A stretch of 64,000 bases of DNA from Formicarius rufipectus (taxonomy: Eukaryota > Chordata > Aves > Passeriformes > Formicariidae), in assembly GCA_013399695.1 (NCBI GenBank), contig VXAU01006136.1, positions 62,001 to 126,000 on the forward strand. Direction: 5' to 3'. The position numbers and the translations under genes were made by a program. Positions 40,001 to 54,900 of this stretch are shown piece by piece. How positions within the stretch are numbered: the first letter of the stretch is position 1; each line of letters begins with the position of its first letter. The notes under the pieces are model-generated. The model was not told the DNA's origin, made no database searches, and saw only the letters and a list, made by a program, of their open reading frames with translations.

Positions 40001-43000
40001 ACAATTAGATTTGGTAGTCAGAATGGTACCAGAGCTGACATAAGATGCAGCAGGGTCATGCAATCCTCTGGGAATCGGATAAGAGACAGAAAGAGTGAAG
40101 AAGGTCAGTGGATCATTCTCTAATCATCAGTATGTTATTCAATCATCTGTCTGTATTCTCTGATTATGCCCTGAGGGAAACTGGGAAGAGCTCTTGTCTT
40201 CATCCCTCCCAGAGGAAGCTGCCTTCATGAGTTTTACTACAGGAATTCGGTCCTACTCGCCTGTGCTTACCTTGAGACTGATACCTGTTTCTCTGTGCTG
40301 TTTCCTTTTTTTCAGCACTTGATAGGAGATAAATTTACTGATGATTGATGTAGTTCTATCTCTGTCAACTCCAGACCTCAGCAAAATAATTCTCTGCTGA
40401 TTTTGTCATTTTTTATTTTTAAATTGAATCAGTGACTGAAAAAAAGTTGAGCCAAATTAAGAGATGTTGAAGTTTTGTTTTGGCTTGAATCAGACAATTA
40501 CATTTCACCTAAAATGGAAGGGAGCCTAACTTCTGGACTCCTGAGTGTTTTTCATAGTTGATTTCATCTTGAAGGACTTTGACAAAACAAACAAAAAAGC
40601 CTTAACCAACCACGCAACAAAACCTTTTCAACTTTTGTTTCTATTAGCTAATGGGGATGAAATGGCTAACTGAATTCAACAACAACAAAAAGTCACAAGA
40701 CTTTTGGTCTCCATAAAGCTGAACCTGTTTAGGGCTGACCTAAGTAGGAGTTTCTGTGGGACATACAGGATCAACTTAGTGTTAATAATGCCAAGGTTGT
40801 GGGTTCAATCCCTATATGGGACATTCATTTAAGAGTTGGACTCGATGATCTTTGTGGGTCCCTTCAGAATATTCTGTGATTCTACCCACACCTTAAAATG
40901 GAGATATTTAACTCAATCAGAAAGGAAGGTACATGGTTAATTGCAAGTAAAACCTGCTAGATATAATGCTGAAATTATCTCTCTGAATAATGAAATTAAC
41001 TGATTTGACTAATTATATTATCTTCACCCTGGTGGATTTCTTGATTCTGAATAGAATAGCTCTCCAGAAAACTATTTTTGTTGTGCTTTGAATTATTGTG
41101 CTAATGCTTTCAAAATGCTTCTGGCCTACAAATATTCCCTGAATATGCAGTTTTTCTATGAAATAGTTCAATCTCATTCTTGCTTATCTCTTGCCATCAT
41201 GCAGCAGTTTGAGCAGGTATTGCAAAGGTAATTTTTTTGAAGTCCAACTTCAACAATCCCATTTGTGTTACCTTTGCTATTTCTCATGCACTGGACTAGT
41301 TTCTGTAAGTAGGAAAAGCTTACTTTGTGGACTGTGTTGTTTTTCTGTCAATGCATGTTGATCAACAGGTAGGAAAGATACAAAAGAATAACTCCTGCTA
41401 CTCTTGTTCTTTCAGGCACATGTATGACCATGCTGCAAATATGTACCCACAGTTAATTAAGAATCCCATCGTCCGAAGTGGAGTGCAAAATTTTATGGCG
41501 TATGTATTTAGTTACTGAAAAGAAATTATTCAAGACTTGGGGTTGGGAGGGTGACAGGTTTTTCAAGGTGTTTTTATTCTCTTCCTATTGGGATAAAGAA
41601 AATAAATGCTTCCCTTCCCTCTGATTGTATGTTGTTATTATTTAAGTAAATTCTGAATATACATGAAGAAGGGCATATACCCTTCCCTAATTCTGATTCT
41701 TTCAAAGAAGTGTTTAAAACCATTGCTACAAAAGGGTGTGGATAATGTCAATGAATTCCGAAGGCCATTCTAGTAAAAATCCTTTTCTAAAAAGCTGGTA
41801 TTTCAAATGTTACTGAACAGTGGTCTCCTGGCACCTTAATATGTTTTGCATTGTGTACCCTTTCCTTCCTCTGCTAGTTTAGTATTTTATTCTACCACTG
41901 ATATAAATTCTGTTCTAATCACAAAAGTCCTGATTAACTTTTCAGCTACATAAACCAAAAGTAATTCTGCATGAATAATGCAGCTACACTGGTGGGAAAC
42001 CACGAGTGGGAGAAGAACCAGGCCAGGTACTGGGAAAGTCTGCTGTGATTAACTATTATTTTTATCTCCTTAGATTTAGATTTTTTCCCATTCCAGATAC
42101 TTCTGTGAAACTGTCACTTCTGGGGACTTGTTTCCCATCTTTCCCTTGTCTTGTGCTTTCCACAAAGGGTCATATACCTGACTAATTCTGTTACTGGTGC
42201 ACATACATAAAGTTGATTGATTCTAGCTTACTCAAAAGGTAGACAAAAAAAGTCTTACTGCTTCCCTGCTATGATTTTTCAGCATTGCTGTGCTCCTCCT
42301 CCTTGTGAGAAAAATCTGATAGCTACCTTATCAATGTGTATGAGAGTTTTTTTTCCAGAATGACTCTGCTTAGCAGCTGTATGCCCCAGGATGCATTGTT
42401 GGATGGAGGGGTCAATACTAGGTGGCCTTGTATTGTTTTTTTTATTGCCTATATCCTCAGTTCCTGCATCACTCCTTTCCTTTATGGCAGTTTTGCAACA
42501 TGGGTTGCATTGTCTGGAAGTCTTTAGCCCTGGATGCTCTGACTGTATCCCTGTTTTCTTAAACATACTTCTTGCATCTTGATGCTTCTAGAAAGCTAAA
42601 TCTGGTTGGTTTTATCGTCCATATACTGCTGGAAGAGTTAACTTCCTTGTTCATTCTCTCTCTTTTGCTATTTTACATTGTGCTGGATGGATAGATACAG
42701 GAGGATAGAAGAGGCCAGAATCTGGTCCCAATTTCATATGGTTCTTTGTGGCCCTTTGTGAAAAGCAAAAGAGGGAACTCAGGGAGATCCTTATAATATT
42801 GGCTGTTCTTGCCTGTAGGATCTGTTCAACTTATGTTGCCTCATGTTCTAAACCTGGGTTATTTGGCTTTTGTCACATGGTATAGTCGCTTATTTTGTTA
42901 TCTGTGGTTCTTACGCAGTGTTTGAGCACCATCAGCAAAGTCACTTGTACCTAAGGGAGAGAACTAGGCTCTTCCAATGTCAGATTGTTTTTATTCTTAA

Positions 43001-46000
43001 ATTGTCACTTAAAACGGAATGTTTCATCTGACCTATCAAATGGTATTTTCCTTTACTGTCTGTATGGGAATGCTACACCTGCTATGACAGTCCCCCACAA
43101 AAGTGGAGTCTAACTCTTTCTTTGATACTAAAGTCTGGTAGAGGCATATGATTGCAGGGTATGCTGCATGAGTCTGAACATTTACACATGGAGGATGTAA
43201 TGTTTATATCTGCAAGATTTCCAAAGCATGATTTGCCTCAAAACACGAGGAAGGTTGGATCATCTGTTTCATAATACATTTGTCCCCTCCCTGCATTATC
43301 AATTACACTCTAAAAACCCCAAGAAAACCCCAACCTGTTTGTTCCCCTGCAGGAAGCAAGATCAATGGACAAGACAACAAATCAGAAATAATAAGGATGA
43401 CCCATTTTGGAGGCATGCTGGCTATATTATTGCACAGTTGGATGGTCTGTACATGGGAGCCCTTGAGTGGGCTAAACTACATAAACAAACAGTAAGAGTA
43501 CTGCATCTCTTTTTCAGTAGCTGGGGATGGGATGTCAGTGGACAAATATGGGAGAAGGGAGTCTGCTGTTTAAAAATAAAGAGTAGATACTTAGTGACAA
43601 GTTCTCATTCTGCATGCCATTCTACAGAATCTTTAGGGGCTGTTCAATGTAGATAATGTGACTGAGCACTTGGGTCCCATAACGACAGATCTTGTGCAGT
43701 GGACTTGGAACCCTGAGCTGATTACTTTGTGGGTGGCTTTTGTATCTATGTGTGAGTGTTGGAAAGACAGACAATTCTAAAGTGCTTGTTGCTGTGACTT
43801 TACAATTGTTACTGAGCAAATGACCCTGTGGGTATATAGAATACCTTCAACAACATGAATCAACATGTAGGGAATATATTAAAACTTTCATTCTTATTTT
43901 CAAGCATCAGATTTGAAATCCTAAAGGCCCTTCTATTTTTTTACATTGCTAAATGTCTGCTCCTTTTCTGTCTTTTAAGTCTCCAAAATACACGGTTCCA
44001 AAATATATGGTCAGTGCTGTGACAAGCCAAATGGGATAGGTTGTGAAGTTTTGTTTAGTGGTGGTTAGTTTGTTTGGTTTTCTTTTTTCTTACCTTTATT
44101 TTTTAAAATTCAGTTAGAATTCTGTTCCAGATTATCAACTTGCATGTAATAGCTTAGCTCCTTTAACTCCAGTAGAGCTATGGCAATTAAAATGCTGTCC
44201 TAAAGTCAAATGTCTAATAGATTTTTTTCAGTGTGAGAGGGAGGACTTGTGTATTTTTAGTTGACTCTTTTTGTCTAGGTTTAACCATACAAATAATTTT
44301 GAGATGCTTGGAATCCTAAATTGTAAACAATTGCATTTTAGTAAAATGCACATCTTTCTTGCATATAATTTACTCTAGGGCTTTCAAGAAAGGGGACCCA
44401 GCTCAAACTGGAAAAAAAGAAGTGTTCACAACAATGACCTATTTTGAGGGACCTGAATTTATAGGGGAAAATACTAGAAACCTTGACTTTCTAGGAGAAC
44501 TCATTCATTCCCTTTCATAACACCTGTAGCTGAAGAGCCCTGCAAAGCTCATCAGTTTTTTTTTTTTGTCTGCTTCAGAATCTTTTAGATTCAGGTAGGG
44601 GAAGGGGAAAGTGCTAGGTTGTGCCTGAGTTATTTCTTTGTAATAGGCATGTCCTACTTGCAAAATGTGTTCCCTGATGCTCACTTGGTTAACTATGAAT
44701 TTGATACTAAAAAGCACTGACCTCTGAAGTGTCTGAGTAATTTCTTTAGATATCTTTTTAGATATCTCATCAGCATGCCTGTATAAAAATGGTGCATTTA
44801 GTTAAAGTTCAGGGATGTGGTTCAGGCTGAAATATTTGCATCCTCCATTCTTGAATTAAATGCAGGGAATATATTTTTCTTTACCCATATGTGCCTGCAG
44901 CAGTTCATGGGATTTATTTTGACTCTTTTCTGTGCCAGTCAGAATTTTAGCTTTGGACATTATCACTTATATTGAGATGTATATCTCTTTGTTCAAAGCA
45001 AAAATATTCCCTGGGTAAGTATTTCTCATTTGAGGTGGGCTGCTGTTTCCTCTGTGTGCTAAAGCCAGTAAGTTAACATCAGTTGCTTAACTTAGTACAT
45101 TTTGGATAGCTGCTTTTGCACCTAGGTGCTGGTTTTTCTTGGCATCAAAATGATACATGACAGCTCTGCAAAAGTACAGGCAGTTCATTTTGTTGGATAC
45201 CATGCTAATTCTCAAATACTCCTGGGAGATTAGTCAACAACCATGATGTGTGTGTACATACTTACTGCTGTAGGATCTCCTCCAGGAAACAGAGGTTGAG
45301 GACCATTGCTCCAAGCTCACTTGGACGAAGAAAACAGGTGCAGATGCAAAGTTACTGACTAATATTCTAGCTTTGACACATCAGTTTGTCTGAGAATCAA
45401 CCCAGCTTCTGTAAACTGTTGGCACTTAAAAGCTCTAACTAAACTCACAAAACAAATAAGAAGACCAATAGTGTCATTCTTTTTGATTAAGGAAGTCTGC
45501 CATCCAAAGTGGCTGTTTTCAACTTTCCTCTTCCAATACATATTATGTTTTAAAGGTTCTTTTATTTAATCTTTTAGATTGTTAATAAGTGGAACGTTTG
45601 GCAAATAAATTCCTCTAATAGATGATTTTTCCTCTTATTTTCAAGAACTGTACTTTGTTCAATTAATCCAATTGTTTTGATATTTTGTTGGACAACAGCT
45701 GCAGTTTTTGCTATGTATTTGGTATGTATGTTACTCAGTATGTTACTCAGTTCTCACCTTAAAAAAAAACAAATTCTGCATGCTTTTAAAAGCAAATCTC
45801 ATTCCTATTGCATGTTTTCCTCAGTGCTTTGAAAGTCTCTTCTTATATTTTTCCTTTGGTAAATGCTACTTTTGTATCATTAAAAAAGAATCTTTTCCAT
45901 GTATTTATTGTTTTAGGATTACTATCATCAGGAATAAGTTTCTTTTGATATTTAGTAGTGCAGTAATTTACATTCATGGTGGTAGTGAACATTAGAAATA

Positions 46001-49000
46001 TTAAAAACACCTGTGTGAGATTTATGGTGTTTTTCTTTTCCTTTTTTACCCACACCCAAACAAAATGCAAGAACCCACAAAAAACCCAACCAAAACCCAG
46101 TGGTGACAGTCTGTATTTAGTTGCCTAATGTTCTACCTGCTCTTGGGAAAAGCTCTGTGTACTTCTAAATTCAACTAATTACTCTGTATGTGTGGAGGAC
46201 AATTGCTCCCACTACCCCAAGCTTAAAATAAGAATAAATTTTGTAGAGGAAAGTCTGTGAAGCTTTTCCCCCTAACTCCCAAAATATCAGAGGAAGGAGA
46301 AAGAGAAGGGGAGGAGGAAGAGGATTTCGAAGGTCTTATGTTTTTCCCCCCTGCCTATCAATGGTCATACATGGACAAAGTGCTCTCCTAAACAGTTAAG
46401 TGGGTTGGTTAACAAGGATAGAGGTTAACAAGGTTAACAAAGGATATAGAAAAGGAACTGTGGATTCCAACACTGAGCACTGGGCAGAATTGTATATATT
46501 CTCATTTTGAGGAGAATAGAAACAAGCTGTTTCAATAACTAATCTACTTGTAAGTCTACACATTTCAAGTTTTCTCATCAGTGCTACATGTAACATTTTT
46601 CAAACTTGCACACAGCTGAGTTTTACATTTGGTGGATTAGTTGATGTGCATTTAGTGAGGAAGGCAGGTGGAAGGTCTGACTTTCTGTTGTGTGGTGTAA
46701 TGCATGGTAGTTTGTAACTATGCCAGATCCACAGTGCTAAATGAGAGGTGTATTATGTGCACACAAGGCACTCTGAAATACTCAATTTTTCTGCTGTTTC
46801 CTAAACTTCAGGTTTACTTCACTAGAATATTGTAGAACTGTTGTGTCTGCCACAAATAGCTGAGCCTTTCTGCAGAAAGAAAATTTGATTTGAACTCTGA
46901 ACTGTTTGATAGTAGTACTAATACATTTTTTAAAAATTATTTTTATTATTCTTTATGAAGCAAATGTTTTGTAGTGTACCATTCCAAAGTTTGTTTTTAA
47001 TTGCATGGAATCTGTTTTCCTGCAGGTAGGTACTTCCATTAAGACCTACATGAAGGAAATGTACATTGTAAACATCTGTATTTTGAATTTGATACTTGCA
47101 GGTATCATGTCAAAATCTGAATATATTGTCATGTTAAAGTGTGACATTATTCCAGCTGGTTTAACAACATTTTACATCCAGTAAACAAACCCAACCCTTT
47201 AGTCAAGACAATTTGTGAAGGAGGAGCACTCAAAGAACATTAAACCTTTTCATCTCCCTAACGCTTTACCAACGCTGTGATTAATCTTGGGCTTGTCTAT
47301 GCAGGTATATTACTCTTGAATAAGGAGGTGCCAGAGTTTTAAATACTACAATGACTCCAGGACAGCTCTCTATTCACACTTCCTTATTTTGTATTGAAAG
47401 TGCTCATGCTTCAAGAAGTTACTGGAAAACAATTGTTATAGAATAACTTGTCTATTTTAATGTCCCATGTAGACAAGCCTTTAAGGCGGGTTCTCTCCTG
47501 TGTGCTGCCCTTTTTAAGTTTATTTCTCCCTGCTGCTGATGTAACTCGAACTCAATTTGATGTTTTGTTTGTTTTGCTGTTCAGGGCAGTACCTAGAGAA
47601 GCCACACATTTAAGCAAAGGGACTTTCTCTTGCTGTGGCTTATGCACTCTTCAGGTTGTAAACCATGTATACAAGGAGTTTTCCTGACATTGCTGTGTAG
47701 GATAGGGGAAGGTGATTACAAAATACTGTAACATGCCCTACATTATGCCCTTTTTGGGGTCTAATTCTTGCTAATGGACACCATTTAACTCCTCGTAGAG
47801 AAGATTTGTCCCTGTATACTGGAAATCAGCTGTAGATTTTCCAAAATTGGGGCTCTTGGCCTTAAGGCAGATGCCCTAGGCCACGTCTGGAACTCTCAGC
47901 TTTGACCTGCATTGCAGGTGTCTGTGTTTTCTGTTGGAATGCATTGTTAGAAATTACTGAGACTCCAGAGAAGCTCTGTGCTTGTGTGCTGCTGCCGAGC
48001 ATTGGGCAGTCTTAAACATAAAACCAGCTTTATTCAAGGAGAGTAACGAATTCTTGGAAATAAACTGGAACAAAATTTGCTTGCCTCTCAGAAGGGGGGT
48101 GACAACAGAACCCTAGTGGGTGCTTAACAACCTAATTGGTTTCTCTGATATTTTGGCTGGCTTTGGCAGCTTGACAGCCTAATCCCACCCAGTCGAGCCC
48201 TAGGAATTTGCATAACCTGTGCTTTGTTTCAAAGGGTCCTCTGTCTTGCTCTCTGGCCACTTTTCTGAAAACTTCCTTGCTTGGCACTTTTATTCTAACT
48301 TGAATGGACTCCCTAATAGTTACAAAAGTTTTGCCTTGAAGTAACTGCAAGAAAGCACAGACATGTGGAACTTAGAAAGGCAGTTCTGACTGGTGCTGCA
48401 CCAGTATCAAGGTAGCTACCTGTAGGTGTTGCAATGAAGGTAGGTTTTATGAAGGAGAATATGGAGTTGGTAGCAAATGCATGTCAGGTATAATTAAAAT
48501 GTCTTAAGGTCTGGCTGAGCATTCTCACATGCAATCCTGTTTACTCACTTACTGGTTTTGTACAGTAATGCCTGTGTGAATCAGACATAGGAAAACCAGC
48601 TTCTCCTTGTTGTGTGGTGGGCTCTCAGACCTTTCAGTGTAGCTGAATGGGGAAAAATTGTGCTGGAACAGTGCCAAGTCTTTCTGTATGGATTCCAATA
48701 AGATAAAAGTTGTTGGGATTGATTTGTAAATGCTGCATACCTCTGAGCTGTTCAAAACTATCCAAATATACGTCTCTTGATGTTGCTCCCTGCTTAGATA
48801 CTTACAGCAAAAACCTGATGAACTAAAGCAGTGTAAGATATTTGGTGGTTTGCTTTGGATTCCTTCTTCAAATTATAGCTGCTGTTGGGACCTTCTGCCA
48901 TGAATGATTTTACTTGTGAGAATGGCTTATTTCTCTCACTTGTCTTGGTAAACACTGTGGGAAGGTTTAATTCCTTCCCCTGGGATATACGGACTGACAT

Positions 49001-51921
49001 AATTTCTGGTTTTCCTGTTGGTAATTCTCTGAAAAAACAGCAGATGAATAATACAGAATTCACCCTTCTGAACGAAAAGTAAATAGATTTGGCGCCGTTT
49101 ATTTTTTCCATGTCCTTGTCTCCCCTTTTTTGGGGGGCTTGGAGACGGATCAGCTATATGGCTTAATACCAGTGATTTAAATTGCAAGCAATGTGTTTAT
49201 TCGCTATATGATTATATGCCATTCTAAAATTACTATTTGAAGCTCTACAGTGATGTGTGTTCTGATGTCTTAAGCCTTGCCTTAATTAAAGGCATGATAC
49301 AAACAAGAATTGGAAAGATTTAGAAAATGGTATTTGAAGGCTGAGGCTAAACCACTGCTAAGCTCTTAGTTTTGAAGGGGCAAACTAAGAGGAGGTTCTA
49401 GAGAGCATGTTACACAACCAGCTGTGAGTAGTTAACCCTGTTAACTCTGACTAGCTCCAACCAAAAGGAGCTTTGAAAAGCAGACAGTGAAGTGCCTTTT
49501 GACTGACTTTCCTTCTGTTCTGACTTGACTGCTATCATTACCATGTCTTATTTCCCTCATTTATTTCTTCCTCCTCAGTCCTGAATATGTCTTAAATTGA
49601 GTATAAAAATCTGAGAATTCCCAAGAGTGTTTGTTAGTGTAAGACTCTTCAAAGGCATCTAGATAAACAAAAAAAATTAAATCTTACTGTTACCTCACGG
49701 ATTGATGTGCTGTTTGCAAACACACACAAAGGTTTTGTCATTTACAGCTTATGTCTCCTTTTTTTTCTCAGAAAGCATAGCATTGGTAATGCCACTGTAA
49801 GAGGCAGATCTTGAAGTTTCGTTGTTGTCTGGTGCCACACTGAGTGTGAGCATCTGGGCCTTGTGAAGAGGCATGTCACAGACCAAAGAGCTTTCATTGA
49901 GAGCAAAAAAAAATTCTAATGAGACTGTCTTGATGCTTCTCGGTCTCAAAGTGTTTTTTGTGGTCTCTCTTTTTCTCCCTTTCCTCAGCCACTAAGCAAC
50001 TTTGATGTCCAGTTTCTGAATGCAGTTGGAGACCTGTTGGACCTCATTCCTGCGTTATTTGAATATTCTGCAAGGGGTGGACAATGCAATGTGGAGCCAG
50101 GAGGCCATGGTAGATACCAGTGGGATATGGGACACTGCTCTGCACTGATCAAGGTGAGGACCAAGAACTTGACTGTTGATTTGCAGTGTCCTGAGTCTAC
50201 ATTTCTGGAGTCCTCCTTCCTTATGTTGCATGTACATGAAGATACTTCTGTTGATGATCAAAATACATTTATGCAGTTGTCATTTGTGCCTGCATAGGAT
50301 TTGGAGGCAAATTTTTCTCACTTGTGTTCAAGGGTAGGAAAAAGGCCAAACTAAACCAAACCCACAGAGACAGATGGTGAAACTACTAGAATTACTACAG
50401 AATGAGAAACTACCATGGAAGAGAGTAACTCATTTCACATAGCGAAGTGAAGTCTAAAAAGGGGGTGTTGTGAATGACAACAAATACATTGGGCAAGTAA
50501 GCAGGAAGAAGGGGGAAAAGATTCTATAGAGTACAGTGCTAACATAAAAATAACTGTGTGCAAGTGGCTGCTGTTTTCTGTTGACAGTGATACTCTGGAA
50601 TGGCTTTTCAATGGGAATAATGACAGAAAAAAGCCCCCCACATTTTTAAGATAAGTGTCTGATACATCATGGTGACAGTTAAATTTTTTAATTATAATTA
50701 TCAAGGATTTAATCAGCATATGAAGACTCCATGTACTGCAGAGCAACAATATTCACCTTAAATTATAAAACATTCATTCAAGCATTTGCCTGAAGTAAGA
50801 AGTTTCTGAGGTAATAACAAATCTTAGAACCAGGGGAATATTTTGAAAATATGTGCTATAAATATATATCTATATATATATACATACCTTTTCACATTGA
50901 ATTTAGTTGCATTTGCTTCTATACTTTAAACCAGAGTTACACTCACAGAAACAGTATGTTTCAAGTTAACATTTGGTATTCTTGAAAAGATCCAATCTGA
51001 ATGTGTGAATTCAAAATGAACCTGGGGAAAAAAAACACATACCACGTGATGCAGGTGTCCCAAATAACCCTAAGCTGTTTTATTTTGAGAACAACACATG
51101 GACAAGAATTGTTTCCAGAGGTTTCAGAATTTCATTTAAGTACACAGTTAAAAGCATAAGAATCTGCACTTTCTTCAACAATGCAATTAATCAAACTATT
51201 TAAAAGAAGTTGATTCTCCCAGTTTCTATCAAGTAGAAAAATGCAGAATATAGTGGGGTCTGAAATTACTCATCTTTCTGCTTCTGTTTTGCAGGTTCTA
51301 CCTGGATATGAGAATATATATTTTGCCCATTCCAGCTGGTTTACATATGCAGCCACACTGAGAATATATAAACATTGGAACTTCAATATAGTTGATCCAT
51401 ATACTAGTACCAGCCGTGTCTCGTTCAGTAGTTATCCAGGTAAAGTCAAGAAACCCAAAGCAATGCAGCAATTGAGTATGGCATTGACCACCTTACTGTC
51501 TAACAGCTGTCTTGTCTGTGAGAAGGATAATACCTCAATAAGCACTGGCTTCAATCTACCTGAAAGCTTTTAGTCACCAAGAGGACAAAATACTATCTTC
51601 AATTTTCTGGCATGCATGTGATGTTGTCTTTTATTGTTGATTAATCACTTTCAGTGCTGTGAATAGTACTAGTTAAATATTTTACCTCTGGCACAAACAT
51701 GCTGCTTTGAATTCTGCTTGTGTAGTCTGCAGTCATGTCAACTGTTGAACTCCTCACTTTGCCTATAGCATTCACATGTTTGGTAATAACAGTTTTGAAC
51801 ATTTCTCTACCACTGTGACACGACTTGCGCTGTAATGGGATTATTAGCAAGTATCAAACACTGACTGAAATTGTATTGACTTTGATGTTGGGTTAACAAA
51901 AGTTCAGTTGTTTTGTTGTTG

Positions 51922-51958
<37 letters not shown>

Positions 51959-54900
51959 CTCCATCCACATCTTCCTCTTCCTCTATAAGCTGTTGTAGAG
52001 GGTGGTAATTTTTTATGCTTATTTTATGTGTTAGTAATACAGCCAACTGGAATATTTAAACTCTCCCTTGGGATGAGTAGGCCAACTATTAGAAATGGCC
52101 AGCATTTAATGTTTCAGTAGTAAAATATGTACGCTTGCTAGAGTAGCACCAAGACATGTGAACATGGAAAACCAAAGTGTATCTATGACTCCCTCTCAGA
52201 GTTAGTATGGCTCAGTTTTTTAAAGGTGAAATTTGGAATTAAAAAATAGTTAAACACTCAAGAATCTTCAGAAACCTTTTGAAGTGAAGTGTGTGCCACA
52301 GGAGACTGTCTCATTCTGATGAAATTTTGTTGGTTGATGATTTCAAAATGTGCATTGTTGAATCATTGTGCCTTACTAAAAAGCAAGGGTCCTTCACAGA
52401 AGGAACTCCCAAGACTGTGACTGGGAAACTGTTTTGAAAAGCAGTTGTGTTCATTTCACACTGAAAACAAGCCTGTTTCTGTGGAGTTCTGACCTCCTCG
52501 GTGACCTTCAGGAATGCAACATTTTCTAACATTTGAGATTTTTTTTCTTTGAGGAAGGACTAGAGGTATTCTGGCAAGTGTCTGTTAAGCATACAGCCTT
52601 TCAAGAGCCTGGGTTATCTCTGATTGCCTTGGAGGAATTTTGCTTGCATGTTCCAAGGGGTTTTGCCAAGTCTGTGTAACCTGGTAGAAAGCAAAGGTTT
52701 CTGTCTGAGAATGTTCCTAAGGTTATTCTGGCTCTCATCTCTCTCAGCAGAAATACTGAGGATAGTACTATCCTTCAGGAGAATGTGGCTCTGTCAGCAA
52801 CTGTTGTGTGCTTCATTGTGCTGCAGATTCAAACCCAGGGACCAGGATCAGCCATGCAGAGCACTTATTATTTTAGTGGGTATCTGTGGTGAGGTCTTTG
52901 GGTTGCTCTTTTTGTGGATTCTTTGTATAAAGTGAAATACAAACACTCTGGTTTTGGTAGACTGAGAAAACATATGGGAGAATACCTGAAAATCAGCTAC
53001 TGCTTAGCTGCAATGGTTGGGGTCTGTTCAATGTGACAATTGCAACTGCTCCTGCATGCATGTTCCCAGTCTTATTCTCTGACCTGATAGACACTAAGGA
53101 CCAGTAAGAAGGGCCAACCTAGAAATCTCTTCTGAACAGTAAGTTGATCCTAATGAACATTGAAGTATTGACTTTTGAAGGAAACAAAGAGCATTAAAAG
53201 ACAAGTGTCCTTCCAGGCTTTCTGTGACACTTAACTGAGTAATTTAAAGATTCCTATCATCCAGTAGACTGGATATAAAGTCAAACTCTTCTGATGTCCA
53301 AAAGTTGTGTCAGAAAAACTTCAAGGAATCATTTGCCTTTTAAGAAGGAATGTGCCAAATTCCTGATTTCTCCTGAGGTCACCTCCATATTATTTGGGGT
53401 TTTTACTGAATTTCAAAAGGCAGGTTACTGGGCTGCAAAATTTAATGTTTGTTGTGACTCAGTTGAGAGGTTCCGAAACTACTGACTAACCATGATGTGT
53501 GACAGTGTGTGCATTGTGGAACAACTAGAGGACCTTGACTTCCTTGCTCCTGCTGTGACTGAGCAGGTAGGAGGACAGGCAGGAATTGCAGATTCTATCC
53601 CAGCTTCCTCAGCAGTTATCCATGTTCCTGCCAGTGTGCTCAAATGTCCACTGTTAACAGCATGTATTCCCTTTACTACTTTCTCCCTTTCAGAGAGTAG
53701 TGCTGCAGAGGCACAGTCAAGTGGAAATTAACAGGAGTTGTAATTTGGTTTTGCAGAATTATTTCTTCACTTGCTGGTCATTTCCACACTAACCCATCCT
53801 AATCCTCACTTGACGTCTGCTCACAGTCTTAGTTTCCTCTCTCTTGAAAGTGTCTGTGTGCCGAATTGCAGTTTTGTGAACCTTTGGAAACAAGAAATGT
53901 TTCTGAGCTTGACCACTCTTGACTTCAGTGTCTTCAAGCTTTGGACATAAGTGTTTCATGTGGCTGGTGAATCTATGCAAAGCAGAGAGAACTTCAATTG
54001 TACAGACAGACACATTACTGTTCAGAAATGCTGAGTGAATCTGTGCTGATTTGGAGAAGTAAGAAATGTGATGATAGAGACAAGACTAGTAAAAGATCAG
54101 AGAGAAAGCTCCACCTCTCCTCCTTCTGTCCCCACGCCCTTCCAGTCACTTCTCTACACTGCCCCATTGAGGAATTTAAAGAAATCAGCCCAATTAACAG
54201 ATAAAATTTGCAGTTTTCCTTGGATACTAGGGAGGTTGCATCTTTCAAGATTTCCATCCATTTGGAAGGAGCTTTTCTTGAACAGTAAGCTTTGAACTCC
54301 ACTTAAGAAAGGAAAGCTACCACTTTGACCCAAACACTCCGCTATGGGTAGTGACCTACCTTCTGTGTGCTGAGCCAGTCTTTTAAAGTATATTACTCTA
54401 TTTTAGCCATTTAGGTAAAACAGTTGAGAAGAATTCTACTGCTACCTTTGCTTCTCTGGTCTGCTGTTGGGATATTGCTGGGTTGAAACAGGCTATGACA
54501 TGGGAATAAGATAGCACAAGTTGTCTTGATGTGTGGCTATATATGTGCTGTCCCTTGATCAGAGATAATATGTTAGTGCAGTGTTACACTTCCCTGCAGC
54601 CTGAGCAAGAGCTAGGAGGAACAAACCACAGAGAGGGCAGTAGCTGTTGTTCTCAGGAGACCAGCTTCCTCGTGAGGTATTGCCAGACCATTTCTTGCTT
54701 CCCTGCTTCCTCCAACATCTGTTTAAAGCCGGGAGAGATCCCGAGGAAAGTGTCTGATGAACTTAGGAGATGAGAGACTAGAGCGATAGTGTGGGAAGTG
54801 CTATTTCTTTGTGCCTAAGAAAGGTCTGCAAGTGCAAGGAAGGCAGCATATGGGTGTTCAGTCTTGAGAAGCAGTTGCTGATAGGATGAAGAAAGATAAT

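Larger units (their letters stand above)
34864..41415 (+). other. PLBD1: PLBD1 intron 2, 6.6 kb
   Basis: It contains an A/C-rich tract (35574-35660), a short CR1 tail (35710-35778) and a tRNA-Ile/CR1 SINE (about 40770-40882). An A-rich run lies near 38406-38426. The rest is unremarkable. Confidence 0.7.

Noticed and set aside
51807..52046. Minus-strand frame with a poly-Lys run
   Set aside because: It is produced by the 29-T homopolymer.
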